Assembly: GCA_024362935.1 (NCBI GenBank)
Contig: JANCRA010000014.1
Span: forward strand, 10,650,258 to 10,714,257
DNA from: Setophaga petechia
Lineage: Eukaryota > Chordata > Aves > Passeriformes > Parulidae
Length of the DNA: 64,000 bases
Direction of reading: 5' to 3'
Part shown: one piece after another, positions 61,801 to 64,000 of the stretch
Layout: every line of letters starts with the position of its first letter
Numbering within the stretch: the first letter of the stretch is position 1
Program-made: the position numbers and the translations under genes
Notes under the pieces: model-generated
Seen by the model: only the letters and a program-made list of their open reading frames with translations
Databases searched by the model: none
What the model was told of the DNA's origin: nothing

Positions 61801-63270
61801 AGATAGATTAGCATAAGACATCTGACTAGGATGCAATAGGAGATGCTAAATAAGTGAGAAACCATCCCCTTTAACTCCAGACTATGTTCCCTCACCCAAT
61901 GAGACCTCCTTCCAAAGGAAACAGGCTATAAGGCACATTTAGGACACTGTACTCTGGAGCAGGCACATCTGAAAGGGGTGGTCTCATCAAGCACAGAGGC
62001 TCCACCCAGGCATCTTTTATCTGTCAGCCACCATGTTCTGGAGCCTGCTCACCCAGATGCTTTATCCCATCATTTAAATGCTGGTTTAGACAACATTTTC
62101 TTCCCTCCTTTTGATTGATGTCCAGCCCAGCACATTATCCTTTCCTTTAAATTGATGTCACTTTCTTTAAGAGCCTAAGCATTACTCTAAACTGTGTTTT
62201 AATTGCTATTTATATGTCCCTCAAGTGTGCAGAATCATTTATTGTTCAGCAAAGGCCAGGACATTTTATAAATAAAATCCTCACTTGCTACTGAGAATGA
62301 TAATATTAGCTGACAGCATCTGGATGCACTCTCAAAGCAAAGATTTTACTTTTGCAAGACAAAGCTAAAATCACAGATGGCATAAGCTGGTGTGAAAACT
62401 GCAGAAAGCTTTTTTACCCCCTGTTCTTCGAATACCACGGTAAGTTGGTGAGTAGGAGGAAAGTAAAAGCTTACACACATCCCAGCATGCCAACCCATGT
62501 CCTACTGAGATGCTTGACTGTCTATTGCTTCTAAGCAGCTGGAAGAATGTCAAACTGTCATCACTGATTAAAATGGGATTTTATAGAAAGCATCATATGT
62601 ATTGTCAGAATTTTAGAATTATTTTGTATGATGGAAATTAAAAAAAAATGCTGGTTTTGCTTCAAAACATATTTTCTTCACATTTCCCTCTGTTTCACAC
62701 TAGTACTTACTAAAGGCTGTACTTATTCAGTAATTATGGACTTCACCTTGCTTTGGAGAGTCAGGGATTTACCCACCATGAATTTTCACTGAAAAGCCTG
62801 TACTACTCCTAGACAGCCTGGAATTGCACAGATGTCTCCCCACCAATACTTCTGCCACTTGCTGTCTCCAGGCTCACTCCTGAGCACTTGAGTGGAGCTG
62901 CTGGTGCCTGTGGTTTTTATCTCCATGGCTCACCTGCAGTTCCCTGCCTTTCCCTCCCTCAGCTCAGGAAGTGACAAGCTCTGTTGTACAAACACCTTGT
63001 TAGAGACAAAGAGAACCATGTATCCAAGGACATACTGTATTAACCTTTACTATTTGATGCAAACCTTCAGAGAACCCAGAGCCTCCTGACTCTCATCTCC
63101 TCTTGCCACCATTATTTGAATTTCCTTAACCTTGACAGAAACCTTAAGCATGAAACTCTTTCATCTGAACTCTCTGTTAGGTGGCAAAAATTGTGTAACC
63201 CCTTCCTATGTGTGTGCATCAGCCAAACTTGACAATTTTCATTCAACAAAAACTCTATGTGAACAAAACC
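58890..63270. other. Non-coding stretch
   Basis: No gene seen. AT-rich, with short random frames. Apart from the SINE trace at 59425 no repeat family is recognisable. Confidence 0.5.
59425..59500 (+). mobile_element. Probable MIR-like SINE 3' trace
   Basis: CCACAGCCAAGTAATGGAGC, then AGGAATCACATGCAAAGGACTCCTG, follows the MIR order 'cacagcaagt-agtggcagagccaggaa-tgaacccagg-ctcctg'. Diverged and partial. Confidence 0.4.
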
Positions 63271-63279
63271 TAGATGACA

Positions 63280-64000
63280 CTTGGTACTGAGAATGGAAAG
63301 GGAAGATCTGAGGGTCAACAGCAGGGTAAGAGACAGTATCTGCTCCCAGAGGTGTTACAGAGGGAAACTGCTAAAGTTCCTGCATTCCAGGATAGTGCTG
63401 CACCATTCCTAGAACCTGGCTGGCCATGCTGGGCCACCCTGTACTTACCAGTGACACAGGGAGAGTCCCAGCAGTGCTCCACACATCCCTGCTCTGGGGC
63501 TGCTCACCACCAGCCCCTCCTGCTGCCAGACTGCTGCCCACAGCTGGGGCTGAGCCATGGTGTCTGGTTAAAGGGTTAATCACTCACAGGTGGGTGCCCC
63601 TCAGCACCCCCAGAGAGGCAGCATTAGCCCAGCTCAGTGACAGCTGAATGTGCCTGCTGGCACAGAGAGGCTGTGACACCTGCCCTGTCCCCGGGTGACC
63701 ATGGGCTCTCTCTCCCCCAGGCTGATCCAGCCCAGGGCAGCAGCACCCCTGGGGCAGGGGCTGCTGTGCACAGCACAGCACAAAAGTGCCAGGACAGGTT
63801 GTTCCACCAGCACAGGCACCAGAGCCTTTGGGCATCATGGGGGAGGGCCCCACACCGCCCCCCCCAGCTCAGCCCAGCTTAAGGGACCCAGGGCAGCCAC
63901 CAGCAAATCTGAGGGACTGGGCTGGGCCAGCACTTAAACACCTTGAGTGGGACCAGGTGGAAGCAGAGGATTCTGCAGAGCAGCTCTCTCTGTGTGGGGA
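63280..64000. other. GC-richer window end, no supported gene
   Basis: Base composition shifts clearly towards G and C, with a C run near 63857-63865 and many overlapping frames of 61-101 codons on both strands. CpG density stays low, so I do not call an island. Frames in all phases look like composition artefacts. A gene could begin beyond the right edge. Confidence 0.5.

Overview
The window looks like vertebrate nuclear DNA, most likely from a bird. It is AT-rich and CpG-poor apart from two compact CpG islands. Short A/C and T/G tracts with an 'AAACCC/GGGTTT' texture are common, as in bird introns and intergenic DNA. A recognisable but decayed amniote MIR/CORE-type SINE is present near 17.5 kb. 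I see no Alu, L1 or other mammalian young repeats, no intact retroelement, no bacterial-style gene packing, no rRNA, no standard tRNA and no CRISPR array. The bird call is an inference from texture; I cannot name a species or locus.

No complete protein gene can be supported. The long open frames (186, 157, 136 and 135 codons) match no protein family I recognise, and the longest sit in GC-rich stretches where stop codons are rare. The best coding hints are short exon-like pieces on the + strand. One is a 93-base piece at 5932-6024 with good splice signals at both ends. Another is a 42-codon terminal piece at 11537-11665 that starts in the same phase. A third is a 145-base piece at 18484-18628. 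All three are weak: a window this size yields such pieces by chance.

Layout: 1-10.3 kb is mostly unremarkable AT-rich DNA, with a possible control element near 7.6 kb (three nuclear-receptor half-sites spaced by one base, then a YY1-type site). At 10.38-11.05 kb a block with three TTATCTC (GATA-type) sites runs into a CpG island with GC boxes, a CCAAT box and a four-tract G run. A second, smaller CpG island lies at 14.97-15.15 kb. Blocks with the look of conserved non-coding elements (AT-rich, full of homeodomain, POU and GATA-like words, sometimes with retained CpGs) lie at 13.6-14.5, 15.15-17.3, 29.9-30.9, 34.1-34.5, 50.7-52.6 and 57.4-57.6 kb. The rest holds old SINE traces, simple tracts and short duplications. 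The last 0.7 kb is distinctly GC-richer.

The most unusual structures are these: a 76-base nested inverted repeat at 54010-54085 that folds like a tRNA without a D-arm, next to an exact 33-base duplicate of its middle hairpin; two mutually exclusive hairpins at 58825-58876; a diverged pair of about 145-base repeats at 46.8 and 47.7 kb; and two short tandem duplications (32.15 and 39.65 kb). The window reads best as part of a regulatory gene desert or very long introns of a developmental locus. That is an inference. I did not find a convincing new multi-gene system.
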